Positions 55,731-64,000 of a stretch of DNA of 64,000 nt are shown here, piece after piece. Position 1 is the stretch's first letter. Each line of letters starts with the position of its first letter. The stretch comes from Campylobacter concisus (GTDB lineage Bacteria > Campylobacterota > Campylobacteria > Campylobacterales > Campylobacteraceae), in the NCBI RefSeq assembly GCF_003049705.1, contig NZ_PIRF01000003.1:62001-126000 (forward strand). The letters run 5' to 3'. A program made the position numbers and the translations under genes. The notes beneath the pieces were generated by a model that saw nothing but the letters and a program-made list of their open reading frames with translations, had not been told where the DNA came from and searched no databases.

Positions 55731-57833
55731 TTATTTGGAATTGTTTTTCTCTTTTTCTATTAATTCTGCATCGCAAAGCGGACAAAATTCATGTTCTCCA
55801 GCAATGTAGCCATGTTTTGAACAAACGCTAAACACAGGCGTTATAGTGATATATGGAAGCTTATAATTTGAGATTATGCTCTTTACAAGCTCCTTACAAG
55901 CTTTAGGTGAGCTGATCCTTTCTTTCATATAAAGGTGAAATACTGTGCCACCGGTGTATGAAGTCTGAAGATCATCTTGTAAATCAAGTGCCTCGTAAGC
56001 ATCATCTGTAAAATTTGCTGGAAGCTGGGTTGAGTTTGTGTAGTAAATATTCTCCCCACCGCCTGCTTGAATGATGTCTGGATAGCGCTTTTTATCCTCT
56101 TTGGCAAAGCGGTATGTTGTGCCTTCAGCTGGAGTCGCCTCAAGGTTGTATAAATTTCCAGTCTCTTCTTGAAATGTCCTTATCTTATCGCGTAAAAACT
56201 CAACCATCTCGATAGCAAAATCACGTCCAAATTTTGTTGAGATATTCTCCTTATCATTTGTGAAATTTCTAAGAAGCTCGTTCATACCATTTATACCGAT
56301 CGTGCTAAAGTGGTTGTTAAAGTGCTTTAGATATCTAGCCGTATAAGGATAAAGCCCTCTGTCATACATCTCTTGTATAAATTTACGCTTTTTTTCAAGC
56401 GTTGATTTAGCAAGCTCCAAAAGATAGCTTAGCCTGTTATAAAGTGCGACTTTATCGCCTTTGAAGTTGTATCCTAGACGAGCTAAATTTATAGTGACAA
56501 CGCCAATAGAGCCTGTCATCTCTGCACTACCAAAAAGACCACCACCTCGTTTTAAAAGCTCCCTTAGATCAAGCTGCAAGCGGCAGCACATAGAGCGAAC
56601 ATGTCCTGGTTTATAAGCTTTTTCGTTTTCTATCTTATTGCCATTTTCGTCATAAGTGTATTGTGAACCGATGAAATTTTGAAAGTAGCTTGAGCCCATT
56701 TTGGCGGTATTTTCAAAGAGCACATCCGCTACTTCGCTATCCCAGTCAAAATCCTCTGTGATATTTACCGTTGGTATTGGAAATGTAAAAGGCTGCGAGC
56801 ATTTATCGCCAGCTGTTAAAACCTCATAAAATGCCTTATCTATGCGTGCCATTTCAGGCTCGAAGTCCTTGTAGGTCATATCGATCAAATTTTTTCTGCC
56901 ACGCTCGTTTGCTTTTTTCAAAATTTTCTCATCTTTTACATTCGTAAAGAGGTGTATATCATCACTCGTTGGAATCTGATCTCTTAGGTCGCTTGGGCAA
57001 GTGATGTCGATGGTTACGTTTGTAAATGGACTTTGTCCCCAGCGCGCAGGTACATTTAAGTTAAAAATAAAGCTAGTGATCGCCTTTTTGATCTCAGCGT
57101 CACTTAGATCGTCTTTGAAAACATAAGGCGCAAGATATGTGTCAAAGCTAGAAAACGCCTGAGCGCCAGCCCACTCGCTTTGCAAAATTCCTAAGAAATT
57201 TGCCATTTGATAAAGTGCTTCTCTAAAGTGCTTTGGTGCTTTACTCTCAACTCTGCCACGAACGCCGTTAAAGCCCTCGTTTAACAAAGCTCGCAAGCTC
57301 CAACCAGCACAATATCCTGTAAGGCAGTCAAGATCATGTATGTGATAGTCGCCATTTCTATGAGCTAGACCTTCTTCTTTGCTATAAACAGCGTCTAGCC
57401 AGTAGTTTGCTATGACTTTGCCAGCGGTGTTGTTGATGAGACCTGCGTTTGAGTAGCTTGTATTTGAGTTTGCAGAAATTCTCCAGTCGGTGCCGTTTAT
57501 ATACTCATTTATCGTTTGAGTTGAGTTTATGTAAGTCGTATCGTCATTTAGGCCTAAAATTTGCTCACGCTGAAGCTTATGCGTGTGGCGGTAGAGCATA
57601 AAGCTCTTTAAAACGTCGAAATATCCACTATTAAATAGCTCTTTTTCGATCGCATCTTGGATGTCTTCGACTGTTATCGCGCTTGATTTTTGAAAGATAT
57701 CTTGGACAACATTTGTAAAAACTTTCTCATCATAAGCTAAATTTTCGCTAGCAAATGCTTTTTTTATCGCATCTACTATCTTATATGCTACAAATTCTTG
57801 TCTTGTGCCATCTCTCTTTAAAATCTCACGCAT
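55731..57833 (-). CDS. nrdD: Class III anaerobic ribonucleotide reductase, large part
   Basis: Oxygen-sensitive ribonucleoside triphosphate reductase for anaerobic growth, 700 residues. It begins with an ATP-cone (MREILKRDGTRQEFVAYKIV), then the barrel with the thiyl Cys-type regions (HDLDCLTGYCAGWSLRALL; RSMCCRLQLDL). It ends with a zinc-finger-like segment (FSVCSKHGYIAG, then CPLCDAE). Family members then continue into the glycyl-radical motif. Here a stop follows, and that motif is on the next ORF. Confidence 0.94.
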   Translation of the reverse strand: MREILKRDGTRQEFVAYKIVDAIKKAFASENLAYDEKVFTNVVQDIFQKSSAITVEDIQDAIEKELFNSGYFDVLKSFMLYRHTHKLQREQILGLNDDTTYINSTQTINEYINGTDWRISANSNTSYSNAGLINNTAGKVIANYWLDAVYSKEEGLAHRNGDYHIHDLDCLTGYCAGWSLRALLNEGFNGVRGRVESKAPKHFREALYQMANFLGILQSEWAGAQAFSSFDTYLAPYVFKDDLSDAEIKKAITSFIFNLNVPARWGQSPFTNVTIDITCPSDLRDQIPTSDDIHLFTNVKDEKILKKANERGRKNLIDMTYKDFEPEMARIDKAFYEVLTAGDKCSQPFTFPIPTVNITEDFDWDSEVADVLFENTAKMGSSYFQNFIGSQYTYDENGNKIENEKAYKPGHVRSMCCRLQLDLRELLKRGGGLFGSAEMTGSIGVVTINLARLGYNFKGDKVALYNRLSYLLELAKSTLEKKRKFIQEMYDRGLYPYTARYLKHFNNHFSTIGINGMNELLRNFTNDKENISTKFGRDFAIEMVEFLRDKIRTFQEETGNLYNLEATPAEGTTYRFAKEDKKRYPDIIQAGGGENIYYTNSTQLPANFTDDAYEALDLQDDLQTSYTGGTVFHLYMKERISSPKACKELVKSIISNYKLPYITITPVFSVCSKHGYIAGEHEFCPLCDAELIEKEKNNSK

Positions 57834-58160
57834 TACTCGCTCTTTCTTCTAAATTTTTCAATATAAAGTTTAAAAGTATAGGACAAGAAAGCTTAAACAA
57901 TAGATAACTATTTTATCTTGTTTAATAATATTTATCAAAAAATATAAAATTTTGGAAAGTTTTCTTAAGTATATTTCTACCTAGTTTATGTATCTTAAAC
58001 TAAAATTTGATTATTTTTACTTAAATAATTATTTTAATTTTATTTTTTAAAAATACAGTTTTAAAAATAATGAAATCCTAAGGTAGACTTAACGATATAA
58101 ATTTTAAAATCATCTTAATCATATACCAATAAATGATATTTTTACATAAAGGTAGCGTAC
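57834..58160. other. A/T-rich divergent spacer
   Basis: Upstream region of nrdD (minus) and of the ATPase gene (plus). It is extremely A/T-rich, with several TATAAA-like boxes and none outstanding. No small ORF or operator can be supported. Confidence 0.5.
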
Positions 58161-60119
58161 ATGGTTGTTGGGCTTTATTTAAGACATATAAAAGCATATG
58201 AGGGCATAAACTTTATTCCTATAGGGTATAAATTAGATTTTAACTTTATAAGTTATGTTGGTAAAAATGGAATAGGCAAAAGTTCTATTCTTGAAGGATT
58301 TGATAGTTTCTTTAATGAAAAAATCTACAACATTAATAAAAATGCAACTTCAGGAGAAAGAAATAAACCATTTTTTGTTCCAATTTTTTTAATTAAAAAA
58401 TCTGATTGTATTTTTCCTGCTCATTGTATAAAAGATATAGATAAACTTAATGATTTTTTCTGGAATATAAAATCGTTATCCGGAAGTGCTGATATTAAAG
58501 GCTTTAAAAATATTAGGGATGATTTATTAAAACAAGGTATAACTAAAGAAGAGTATTATCTTCTAATGATCGGTGAAGAATTTATATCAAACAGTAGCCC
58601 AAAAATATCTTTTGGAACCTTCACTATAGCGCAAGAATTTCTCAGTAAGGTACTTGATAATAAGAATATAAACATAACAACATCAATATCAACAGAAGAA
58701 ATTCAAGAGTACAAGAGTGAGCTCGCCAAAAAATATAATAAAATTCTACAAATCATAAAAGATCATTACTCATATATATATTTTCCGGTCGAACTTAATA
58801 TAGAAAATTTTACAAAAATAGAAACAACAGAAATGCAAAAAGTTTTTGGAAAAAAACTAAAAAAAGAAATAGAAAGTATGTTGTCTGGTATTAAGCTAGA
58901 TGGTACAAATGGAATTAATCCAAGGTTAGATAATTTTATTAAAGAAATACAAAATAGCCTACGTAATAATTATGAGTATAAAACAGGACAGCAAAGAAAT
59001 AATAAAATAACAAAAAATGATATTGTAAATAAAATAATAGAAGCATATTTTCAAAAAAGAATTTTATATAAAAATAATAAAAAAATTAGTGAATTAAGTG
59101 CAGGAGAAAAAAGACAAGCCCTGATAGACATAATATCCGCATTTCTAATAAAAACAGATAGAGATTCAGCAACAATTATAGCAATAGATGAACCAGAAAA
59201 TTCACTCCATACTTCTGTTTGTTATGAGCAATTTGATAGATTGAATAAAGTTTCAAAAAATTGTCAAGTGTTTATTACTACTCATTGGTATGGGTTCTTG
59301 CCTATCTTAAATGAAGGTTTTGGACATTTTTTAACAGAAAAAGAAACAAAAAATAAGAAGGAAATACTTTTTGAGACCTATGATCTGTATGACTATAAGG
59401 CAAGAGTAAAAAACGATATGCAAAAAAGTAAAAATGAAATTCCTCATGATTTTAATTTAAAAAGTATAAATGATTTAGTTCAAGCTATATATTACTCACT
59501 ATACTGCGAGAAACCATATAACTGGCTTTTAGTAGAAGGCGTGAGTGAAAAAATATACTTTGAATATTTTTTTAAAGATGAAGTGAAAAATAATTTAAGA
59601 ATTTTACCTCTTGGCGGAAATACAAAAGTTTCAGAAATTTATGAACACTTAGAACTGCCTCTAAAAAAAGAGGATGACAAATTAAGAGGAAAAGTATTTT
59701 GTCTAATCGATACAGATAAGATAAGACATAAAGAGTACATTAAAGATGGAAATAAGCACTTAAAAATTAGAAGATTATGCAATATTGGAAACGATGAAAC
59801 ACGATTATATACACTTGAAAATTCAGATACTACTCAAACTGATATAGAACAATCTTTAAATCCTATAATTTTCAAAGAAACAATGGAAAAATTGGATAAA
59901 TCAAACAAATATCAGATAAATATACAAAAAAATAATGGAAATACAAGTTTTATTGATAATTTAAAAAGTATTGATTTAAAAAATTATTTTGAAGAAAACG
60001 AAGGATCAAATAAAATTAAATTTGCTGAAAAATATGTAGAAATATCTAAAGAGAAGGAAAATAATGAAAAATTTATTCCAATCTGGATATTAGAAATAAA
60101 AGATTTTTATAAAAAGTAA
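58161..60119 (+). CDS. OLD-like ATPase with TOPRIM-type nuclease domain, candidate defence protein
   Basis: A 652-residue protein. Residues 1-400 are an ABC/SMC-like ATPase: Walker A GKNGIGKSS (34-42), signature LSAGEKRQ (about 310-318), Walker B IIAIDEPENS (D343, E344) and an H-loop in ITTHW. Residues 450-600 look like a TOPRIM nuclease: LVEGVSE (E459, E463) and LIDTDK (D517, D519). This ATPase-TOPRIM order is that of OLD nucleases, Gabija GajA and fused AriA-AriB (PARIS) proteins. No obvious partner gene adjoins. Its codons are much more A/T-rich than the flanking nrdD and nrdA genes, suggesting transfer. Confidence 0.82.
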   Translation: MVVGLYLRHIKAYEGINFIPIGYKLDFNFISYVGKNGIGKSSILEGFDSFFNEKIYNINKNATSGERNKPFFVPIFLIKKSDCIFPAHCIKDIDKLNDFFWNIKSLSGSADIKGFKNIRDDLLKQGITKEEYYLLMIGEEFISNSSPKISFGTFTIAQEFLSKVLDNKNINITTSISTEEIQEYKSELAKKYNKILQIIKDHYSYIYFPVELNIENFTKIETTEMQKVFGKKLKKEIESMLSGIKLDGTNGINPRLDNFIKEIQNSLRNNYEYKTGQQRNNKITKNDIVNKIIEAYFQKRILYKNNKKISELSAGEKRQALIDIISAFLIKTDRDSATIIAIDEPENSLHTSVCYEQFDRLNKVSKNCQVFITTHWYGFLPILNEGFGHFLTEKETKNKKEILFETYDLYDYKARVKNDMQKSKNEIPHDFNLKSINDLVQAIYYSLYCEKPYNWLLVEGVSEKIYFEYFFKDEVKNNLRILPLGGNTKVSEIYEHLELPLKKEDDKLRGKVFCLIDTDKIRHKEYIKDGNKHLKIRRLCNIGNDETRLYTLENSDTTQTDIEQSLNPIIFKETMEKLDKSNKYQINIQKNNGNTSFIDNLKSIDLKNYFEENEGSNKIKFAEKYVEISKEKENNEKFIPIWILEIKDFYKK

Positions 60120-60145
60120 AGCATCAGTTGGAGCACTGATGCTTT
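60118..60145. terminator. Bidirectional terminator, ATPase gene / nrdA
   Basis: A perfect 11-bp stem (AAAGCATCAGT/ACTGATGCTTT, six-base loop) lies between the convergent genes. On the minus strand it is followed by ACTTTTTATAAAAATC, on the plus strand by ATTAG, so it probably acts best for nrdA. Confidence 0.75.
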
Positions 60146-60152
60146 ATTAGCA

Positions 60153-62528
60153 TTACTGACAACCTTCGCATTCGATCGAGCGGTCAGCCACGTCGTTTAG
60201 TTTTTCGCTATCTGGACTTTCAGAGCGTAGATAGTAGGTTGATTTTAGTCCGAGCTCCCACGCAAGCGTGTAAATTTCACTTAGATATCCGCCGCTTGCT
60301 TTATCTAAGCTCATGAAGATATTTAAGCTTTGACCTTGGTCGATCCACTTTTGGCGAATAGCGCCTGCTTTTATAAGAATTCTTTGATCAAGCTCGTAAG
60401 CTGGTGTGTAAAACTGCCAAGTGTCAGGGCTCAAATTTGGCACGACATTTGGGATCATGCCGCTTAGGTTGTGCTCAAACCACTTGCGTTTATAGACTGG
60501 CTCGATGGTCTGAGTGGTGCCAACGAGGATCGAGATCGAGCTAGTTGGAGCAATCGCCATTAGGTAGCCGTTTCTCATACCATCACGCTTAACCTTTTCT
60601 CTTAGCTTGTCCCAGTCGCAGATATTTTCGTCAAATAGCCCGCCTTTGTCGTTTAAAAGAGCTTTTGCACTCTCGTTTGCAGTGTCTATCGGCATGATGC
60701 CTTTACTCCATTTTGAGCCTTCAAATTTTGGATAGACGCCCTTTTCTACGGCTAAATTTGAACTAGCGTAGATCGCGTTGTAGCTTATGTTTTCCATTAT
60801 GCTGTCTATCAGCGCCAAATGCTCATAGCTGCCCCATTTTACGTTTTTCTCGGCTAGCATTTGCGCCTCACCCATGACACCAAGGCCGATCGAGCGAGAA
60901 GCTAGGTTTGTGTGCTTTACCTTTTTGTGTGGGTAGAAATTGAGATCTATAACATTATCAAGCATCCTAATGGCTATCGGCACGACACGCTCGATGTCCT
61001 CTTTGCTATTTATCTTACTTAAATTTATACTTGCAAGGTTGCAAACTGCAGTTTTGCCCTCGATGCTCTCTTTTTCTACGATGAAAATTTGCTTGCCTTT
61101 TAGGCTATCAAGCGCACTAAGCTTTTTGGCTTTTTTAGTTATGCCACTATCTACAGTGACGTCTTCTTCTTCGTCAAATAGCTCCTCACCGCCATCTTCA
61201 TAAGTGATCTTGATCTTATAGTAGTTTGGCGCTGTGTTTTGGAAAATTTCGGTGCATAAATTTGAGCTTCTGATGATGCCCTCGTGGTCATTTGGATTTG
61301 CTTTGTTGGCATTGTCTTTAAAGCACAAAAATGGCATGCCAGTTTCAAAATAGCTAGTTAAAATTTTCTTCCAAAGCTCTTTTGCAAGGATGGTGTTTTT
61401 CTGGATATTTTCGTCGTTTTCATACTCTAAATATCTCTTCTCAAACTCCTCACCATAAAGGTCGCAAAGATCGCTTACTTGAGCTGGGTCAAAGAGGCTC
61501 CAGCGGCCATTTTCTTTAACACGCTTCATAAATAGGTCGTTTATCCAAAGCGCAGGGAAAAGCTCGTGTGCACGACGTCTTTCTTCGCCTGAGTTTTTAC
61601 GAAGATCGAGAAAATCGCTCACGTCCATATGCCAAGGCTCGATATAAACAGCGATCGCACCCTTTCTAGTGCCTAGCTGATCGACCGCCACTGCGATGTC
61701 ATTTGTCACTTTTAAAAATGGAATGATACCGCCAGCTGCGTTTTTGTGTCCGTCAATACTGCCACCCATCGCACGCACCTTGCTCCAGTCCCAGCCGATA
61801 CCGCCGCCAAATTTTGAAAGTAGCGCCATCTCTTTGTAGCTATCAAAAATTCCTTCGATATTATCAGGCGTACTGCCTACGTAACAGCTGCTTAGCTGGT
61901 GGCGTGTAGTCCTTGCGTTTGAGAGTGTTGGCGTGGCTAGCATCACTTCAAATTTAGAGATAAGGTCATAAAATTTCTTGGCCCAGCCTTGGCTATCTAG
62001 CTCGTTTTGCGCAAGAAACATCGCGATCGCCATAAACATGTGCTGTGGCAGTTCGATCGGCATGCCGCTCTTATCTTTGATAAGATAGCGATCATAAAGC
62101 GTCTTGATACCAAGGTATGCAAACTGAAGGTCGCGCTCGGGCTTAATGTAGGCGTTTAGATCCTCAAGATCATACTTCTCTTTTAGTCCAGGGATGATAC
62201 GGCCTACTTTTTCGCCCTTTACGAGATAGTCTTTTAGGTGGTTGTAGCCGTTAAAGCCAGATACTTTGTGATAAAGGTCGTATAAAAATAGCCTTGCAGC
62301 AACAAATGTCCAGTTTGGGCGGTCGATGTCGATCTTATCAACTGCTGTTTTTATAAGAGTTTGCTGAATTTCCTCAGTCGTTATCATATCTCTAAACTGG
62401 ATTTTCGCATCTACTTCAAGCTCGCTAAGGCTTACGTTGCTTAGTCCAAGGACCGCTTCGTTTGTGTATTTTTTAATCTTACTTATATCAAGCTCTTCTG
62501 TTCTGCCATTACGTTTTATAACTTTCAA
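60153..62528 (-). CDS. nrdA: Class Ia ribonucleotide reductase alpha subunit
   Basis: Catalytic subunit of the aerobic enzyme, 791 residues. It has an ATP-cone at the N-terminus (MKVIKRNGRTEELDISKIKK), active-site cysteines in SSCYVGSTPDN and AVCNLASINLS, and Glu in NLCTEIFQN. A redox-active CxxC ends the protein (CEGCQ). Adjacent to purB, as in C. jejuni. The partner NrdB is at 26844. Confidence 0.96.
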   Translation of the reverse strand: MKVIKRNGRTEELDISKIKKYTNEAVLGLSNVSLSELEVDAKIQFRDMITTEEIQQTLIKTAVDKIDIDRPNWTFVAARLFLYDLYHKVSGFNGYNHLKDYLVKGEKVGRIIPGLKEKYDLEDLNAYIKPERDLQFAYLGIKTLYDRYLIKDKSGMPIELPQHMFMAIAMFLAQNELDSQGWAKKFYDLISKFEVMLATPTLSNARTTRHQLSSCYVGSTPDNIEGIFDSYKEMALLSKFGGGIGWDWSKVRAMGGSIDGHKNAAGGIIPFLKVTNDIAVAVDQLGTRKGAIAVYIEPWHMDVSDFLDLRKNSGEERRRAHELFPALWINDLFMKRVKENGRWSLFDPAQVSDLCDLYGEEFEKRYLEYENDENIQKNTILAKELWKKILTSYFETGMPFLCFKDNANKANPNDHEGIIRSSNLCTEIFQNTAPNYYKIKITYEDGGEELFDEEEDVTVDSGITKKAKKLSALDSLKGKQIFIVEKESIEGKTAVCNLASINLSKINSKEDIERVVPIAIRMLDNVIDLNFYPHKKVKHTNLASRSIGLGVMGEAQMLAEKNVKWGSYEHLALIDSIMENISYNAIYASSNLAVEKGVYPKFEGSKWSKGIMPIDTANESAKALLNDKGGLFDENICDWDKLREKVKRDGMRNGYLMAIAPTSSISILVGTTQTIEPVYKRKWFEHNLSGMIPNVVPNLSPDTWQFYTPAYELDQRILIKAGAIRQKWIDQGQSLNIFMSLDKASGGYLSEIYTLAWELGLKSTYYLRSESPDSEKLNDVADRSIECEGCQ

Positions 62529-62745
62529 AAATATCTCTCCATGTTAAATTTTAATTTGGGATTTTATCCAAAAGGAGATAAAAACTCTCTTTGTTAAAAA
62601 AGTGATTTTAGATATAAAATTTGACTCAAAAAATAATATTTTATTTTTAAAAATTAAAAAATTTGATCTTATTTTAAAATGATTGTAAAAATTTTTGAAG
62701 TGATATTTTGAAGCAAGAAGCATAAATTTGCTTCTTGCATTTAAA

Positions 62746-64000
62746 TTACTTGCCAAAGACTCTGGCGAAAATTTTATCTACGTTTTTGGTGTAGTAGTTG
62801 TAGTCAAAGCACTCTTTGATCTCATCTTTGCTAAGGCTTTTAGTTAGGTCCTCGTCGTTTAGCAAATTTTGTAAAAATAGGCTGTGACCTTGCTCGTCGA
62901 TCGCTTTTTTGCCCTCTTGCAAGTCTGCCCAGACCTTCATAGCATTGCGCTGAACGATCTTGTAGGCGTCCTCTCTAGAAATTCCACGCTGAGGCAGTTG
63001 TAAAAGCACGCGCTGTGAAAAGACTAAACCGCCCGTTAAATTTAAATTTTTCATCATATTTTCTGGATATACGACTAAATTTGCTATCAAATTTTTGATA
63101 CGAACCAGCATAAAATCAGCTGTGATAAACATATCTGGTAGGATAAATCTCTCAACCGAGCTATGGCTGATGTCGCGCTCGTGCCAAAGGGCGACATTTT
63201 CTAGCGCTGGTGTGACGTATGAGCGCAGCACCCTGCAAAGGCCGGTGATGTTTTCGCTAAGGACTGGATTGCGTTTGTGTGGCATAGCGCTTGAGCCCTT
63301 TTGTCCTGGGCTAAAATACTCCTCAACCTCATAAACCTCAGTCCTTTGGTAATGTCTAATGGCGACTGCGATCTTTTCGCAAGTAGAGGCTAGAACTGCG
63401 ATGGCGCTCACCACATGTGCGTAGCGGTCACGCTGGATCACTTGATTTGACGCTGGGGCAGCTTTAAGACCTAGCTCCTCGCACGTTAGCTCTTCAAATT
63501 CCATCGGAGCATGAGCTAAATTTCCCATAGCACCTGAGAGCTTGCCGTAACTGATCGTATCTTTTGCATCTTTGATGAGCTTTAGCGCCCTTGCAATCTC
63601 ATCGTACCAGATGGCAAGCACAAGGCCAAAGGTTATCGGCTCGCCGTGGATGCCGTGGCTTCTGCCGACCATAAGCGTGTGCTTGTGCTCGTTTGCCCTA
63701 TCTTTGACCGCCTGCATAAACTCCTCTACGTCGCTAATGATGAGCTCTAGACTCTCTTTCATCTGAAGTGCGACAGCTGTGTCGATGCAGTCGCTTGAGG
63801 TCATGCCATAATGCACGAATCTGCTCTCATCGCCAAGGCTCTCGCTGACGCTTGTTAAAAATGCTATCACGTCGTGCTTTGTTGTCTTTTCTATCTCGTC
63901 AATGCGAGCCACTTCAAATTTAGCATTTTTGCAAATTTTCTCGCAGTCGCTGTCGCTTATGAAGCCAAGCTTATTCCAAGCTTTAACGGCAGCTTTTTCT
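62746..64000 (-). CDS. purB: Adenylosuccinate lyase, 5' end outside window
   Basis: Acts twice in purine synthesis (SAICAR and adenylosuccinate cleavage). The signature [10 protein letters not shown] is present, and '[14 protein letters not shown]' follows near the N-terminal part. The frame stays open to the right edge (encoding [11 protein letters not shown] upstream of [14 protein letters not shown]), so the internal GTG near 63912 is not the start. About 25 to 30 N-terminal residues are missing. Confidence 0.95.
   Translation of the reverse strand, partial: EKAAVKAWNKLGFISDSDCEKICKNAKFEVARIDEIEKTTKHDVIAFLTSVSESLGDESRFVHYGMTSSDCIDTAVALQMKESLELIISDVEEFMQAVKDRANEHKHTLMVGRSHGIHGEPITFGLVLAIWYDEIARALKLIKDAKDTISYGKLSGAMGNLAHAPMEFEELTCEELGLKAAPASNQVIQRDRYAHVVSAIAVLASTCEKIAVAIRHYQRTEVYEVEEYFSPGQKGSSAMPHKRNPVLSENITGLCRVLRSYVTPALENVALWHERDISHSSVERFILPDMFITADFMLVRIKNLIANLVVYPENMMKNLNLTGGLVFSQRVLLQLPQRGISREDAYKIVQRNAMKVWADLQEGKKAIDEQGHSLFLQNLLNDEDLTKSLSKDEIKECFDYNYYTKNVDKIFARVFGK

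Noticed and set aside
63912..64000. GTG at 63912 as the start of purB
   Set aside because: The frame remains open to the window edge and encodes residues expected upstream in PurB, so the true start is outside.

Overview
The window is chromosomal DNA from an epsilonproteobacterium, almost certainly a Campylobacter of the C. concisus/C. curvus/C. showae type. The evidence is low-to-moderate GC with A/T-rich spacers, AAGGA ribosome sites with ATG/TTG/GTG starts, and gene neighbourhoods familiar from Campylobacter (carbonic anhydrase-mscS-BI1-secG-frr, recJ-pyrG, DUF4492-cydAB, nrdA-purB, rrc/ilvD). The species call is inference; no 16S gene is present.

Layout. 1-1.7 kb: start of the S10 ribosomal operon (rpsJ-rplC-rplD-rplW, minus strand). 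1.8-7.4 kb: a type IIG restriction-modification gene with a G9 tract at its 3' end, an overlapping ATPase gene, a DUF3298-like secreted protein and rnhB. 7.4-12.2 kb: tpx, two PLP sulfur-amino-acid enzymes, a DIP1984 protein and sodB. 12.6-15.4 kb: a DctPQM TRAP transporter. 15.5-20.3 kb (minus): carbonic anhydrase, an MscS channel, an ultra-acidic miniprotein and two membrane diguanylate cyclases. 20.5-23.4 kb: BI-1 protein, a ThiE-related gene with a damaged 5' end, secG, a polysaccharide deacetylase and frr. 23.9-24.8 kb: five tRNA genes around an entericidin-like lipoprotein gene. 24.8-29.8 kb: kinase-like protein, PepSY protein, nrdB, lipoprotein, nitrilase-family protein and pcm. 29.8-37.2 kb (minus): outer-membrane barrel, a frameshifted OprC-type copper receptor of foreign-looking composition, recJ, a flavodoxin-fold oxidoreductase and pyrG. 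37.3-42.2 kb: DUF4492-cydA-cydB-miniprotein and a periplasmic aryl-sulfate sulfotransferase. 42.2-47.5 kb: small unknowns, ilvD, rmuC, a DUF5339 protein and a rubrerythrin. 47.6-54.7 kb (minus): an eight-gene run with two unrelated exported tannase-type esterases, an ABM protein, two flavin/NADPH oxidoreductase-type proteins, an SDR, an iron ADH and a frameshifted DUF2798 gene. 54.8-57.8 kb (minus): class III ribonucleotide reductase, with the glycyl-radical segment on a separate 56-residue ORF. 58.2-60.1 kb: a lone A/T-rich OLD-like ATPase/TOPRIM gene, a candidate defence gene. 60.2-64 kb: nrdA and purB (cut by the window end).

Working together: respiration and microaerobic or anaerobic life are well represented (cyd oxidase, SOD, Tpx, rubrerythrin, class Ia and class III ribonucleotide reductases). 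The most interesting points are the split NrdD, the exported esterase cluster, the phase-variable restriction gene that overlaps an ATPase gene, and the lone ATPase/nuclease. Three genes (copper receptor, DUF2798, ThiE-like) each lack a usable frame by what looks like one base. That could be real decay or contingency, or assembly error; raw reads would decide.
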